A DNA stretch of 64,000 nucleotides from Streptomyces sp. SM10 (GTDB lineage Bacteria; Actinomycetota; Actinomycetes; Streptomycetales; Streptomycetaceae): NCBI RefSeq assembly GCF_002910915.1, contig NZ_NEUF01000177.1, positions 62,001 to 126,000 of the forward strand, read 5' to 3'. Below the pieces are notes generated by a model. The model was not told where the DNA came from. It saw nothing but the letters and a program-made list of their open reading frames with translations, and searched no databases. Made by a program: the position numbers and the translations under genes. The stretch's first letter is position 1, and every line of letters begins with the position of its first letter. Shown piece by piece: positions 63,205-64,000 of the stretch.

Positions 63205-63343
63205 GCCCGTAAGGATCCCGGCGGACGGGGCGGCACCGGTGTCCGCCGTCGGGCTCGGCCCGGCATCAGCCGATGGGTTGACCGGGTGCTCCGACCAGCG
63301 GCGCGTGACCGGAAAACCACGTGAGCGATGTCAGTGGTGAACC

Positions 63344-63361
63344 ATAGGCTCGGTCCTGATG
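63344..63361 (+). promoter_or_regulatory. Possible leaderless promoter of the ABC exporter gene
   Basis: TAGGCT at 63344-63349 is a good -10 hexamer ten bases upstream of the ATG at 63359-63361, and no ribosome binding site precedes that ATG. A leaderless transcript is likely. No clear -35 is seen. Confidence 0.4.
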
Positions 63362-64000
63362 CCCGGAAAACCTGCAGAGCCCACGGAACGGTCCGCCGTG
63401 CGCTCACTCCTGCGCCTGTGGCCCTATGTCAGACCGGTGCGAGCGCGCTGGATCGGTGCTGCCCTCGTGGCGGTACTCGCGTCCTGTCTCGCCCTGGTGA
63501 TCCCGCTGGTCCTGAAGTGGATGGTGGACGGTCCCGTCGCGGACCGTGATCCGGGCGGAGTGTGGCTGGGGGCGCTCTGGCTGTTCCTCCTGGGGATCGC
63601 GGAGGCGGGCCTCTTCGGGCTGCGGCGGTGGCTGGTGGCCCGGCCGCTGGCGGGGGTCGAGGCGTCGATGCGCGCCGATCTCTACCGCCATCTGCAGCGG
63701 CTGCCGGTGGCCTTCCACGACCGCTGGCCCTCGGGCCAGCTGCTGTCGCGCGGAACCACGGACCTGATGCTGATGCGGATGTTCCTGGCCTTCCCCCTGA
63801 CGTTCCTCCTGGTCAACGGGACGACGATCCTGGTCGGTTTCATCATCCTGTTCGCCCAGGAGTGGTCGCTGGGACTGGTGCTCCTGGCGCCCGCCGTTCC
63901 CCTGATGGTCCTGTGCTCACTGTTCGAGACGAAGTACGCGCTGGTGGCGCGCAGGGCCCAGGACCAGGTGGGCGATCTGACGACGGTCGTCGAGGAGAGC
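63359..64000 (+). CDS. ABC exporter (fused permease-ATPase), N-terminal part only
   Basis: The first ~214 residues of an MsbA/LmrA-type half-transporter: an N-terminal amphipathic start (SLLRLWPYVRPVRARWIGAA), then membrane segments such as LVAVLASCLALVIPLVLKWM, and the EASMRADLYRHLQRLPVAFH then DRWPSGQLLSR coupling pattern of the family. The nucleotide-binding domain lies beyond the window. Substrate unknown. The ATG at 63359 is used. Confidence 0.88.
   Translation, partial: MPGKPAEPTERSAVRSLLRLWPYVRPVRARWIGAALVAVLASCLALVIPLVLKWMVDGPVADRDPGGVWLGALWLFLLGIAEAGLFGLRRWLVARPLAGVEASMRADLYRHLQRLPVAFHDRWPSGQLLSRGTTDLMLMRMFLAFPLTFLLVNGTTILVGFIILFAQEWSLGLVLLAPAVPLMVLCSLFETKYALVARRAQDQVGDLTTVVEES

Overview
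This 64 kb window has the very high GC content, third-position G/C bias, long antisense shadow reading frames and gene set of a Streptomyces chromosome core. The gat operon, an rmdB-type c-di-GMP gene and ligA lie side by side. So do gcvT, gcvH, glyA and sdaA, the latter group behind a tandem glycine riboswitch. From memory (no search was run) both blocks match the SCO5460-SCO5500 part of the S. coelicolor map. Nearly everything looks like ordinary conserved chromosome, apart from one ~5.3 kb accessory insertion at 43.5-48.9 kb with a short decayed tail to 49.5 kb.

Layout. 0-8.3 kb: a LuxR/LAL-type ATPase regulator cut by the window edge with a coupled small gene, a membrane protein, a GNAT acetyltransferase, an MMPL transporter and a Tat-exported phospholipase C. 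8.4-23.6 kb: gatC-gatA-(80-aa membrane gene)-gatB, rmdB, ligA, a MetE-C-like protein, an SDR, a LOG-like protein, a DUF427 protein, an alpha/beta hydrolase, mnmA, a Tat-exported amidase and a NifS/IscS cysteine desulfurase; the last enzyme supplies the sulfur MnmA needs. 24-29.4 kb: two TetR regulators, one divergent from a small membrane operon, a haloalkane-dehalogenase-like hydrolase, a WYL regulator, an acyl-CoA thioesterase and a TRIC channel. 29.4-35.7 kb: a five-gene oligopeptide/dipeptide ABC transporter operon. 36-38.8 kb: two SseB-like proteins and a P-loop kinase.

38.9-43.6 kb: glycine and one-carbon metabolism. A tandem glycine aptamer precedes gcvT; gcvH, glyA and sdaA follow, so glycine cleavage, glycine-serine interconversion and serine deamination sit together. 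gcvP is absent here. 43.5-49.5 kb: the accessory insertion. A 122-bp segment made of the end of sdaA plus its terminator is repeated, about 91% identical, 5,273 bp downstream. Between the copies lie an AbiEi/AbiEii type IV toxin-antitoxin pair, a membrane-anchored unknown, a truncated helical-repeat protein and a 421-bp internally deleted IS630-type element that cuts it. Just inside both copies are short AAAGTCCCTG repeats like recombinase arm sites, but there is no integrase. Right of the second copy lies a decayed second abiEii.

49.5-64 kb: an NlpC/P60 cell-wall hydrolase, an ABC transporter with a YtrA-type GntR regulator, a two-EF-hand protein, a YVTN beta-propeller lipoprotein paired with a NodB-like protein lacking its motif-1 aspartates, an SpoIIAB-like ATPase, an enoyl-CoA hydratase, two paralogous L,D-transpeptidase lipoproteins, glgX, a scrambled pseudogene and an ABC exporter cut by the window end.
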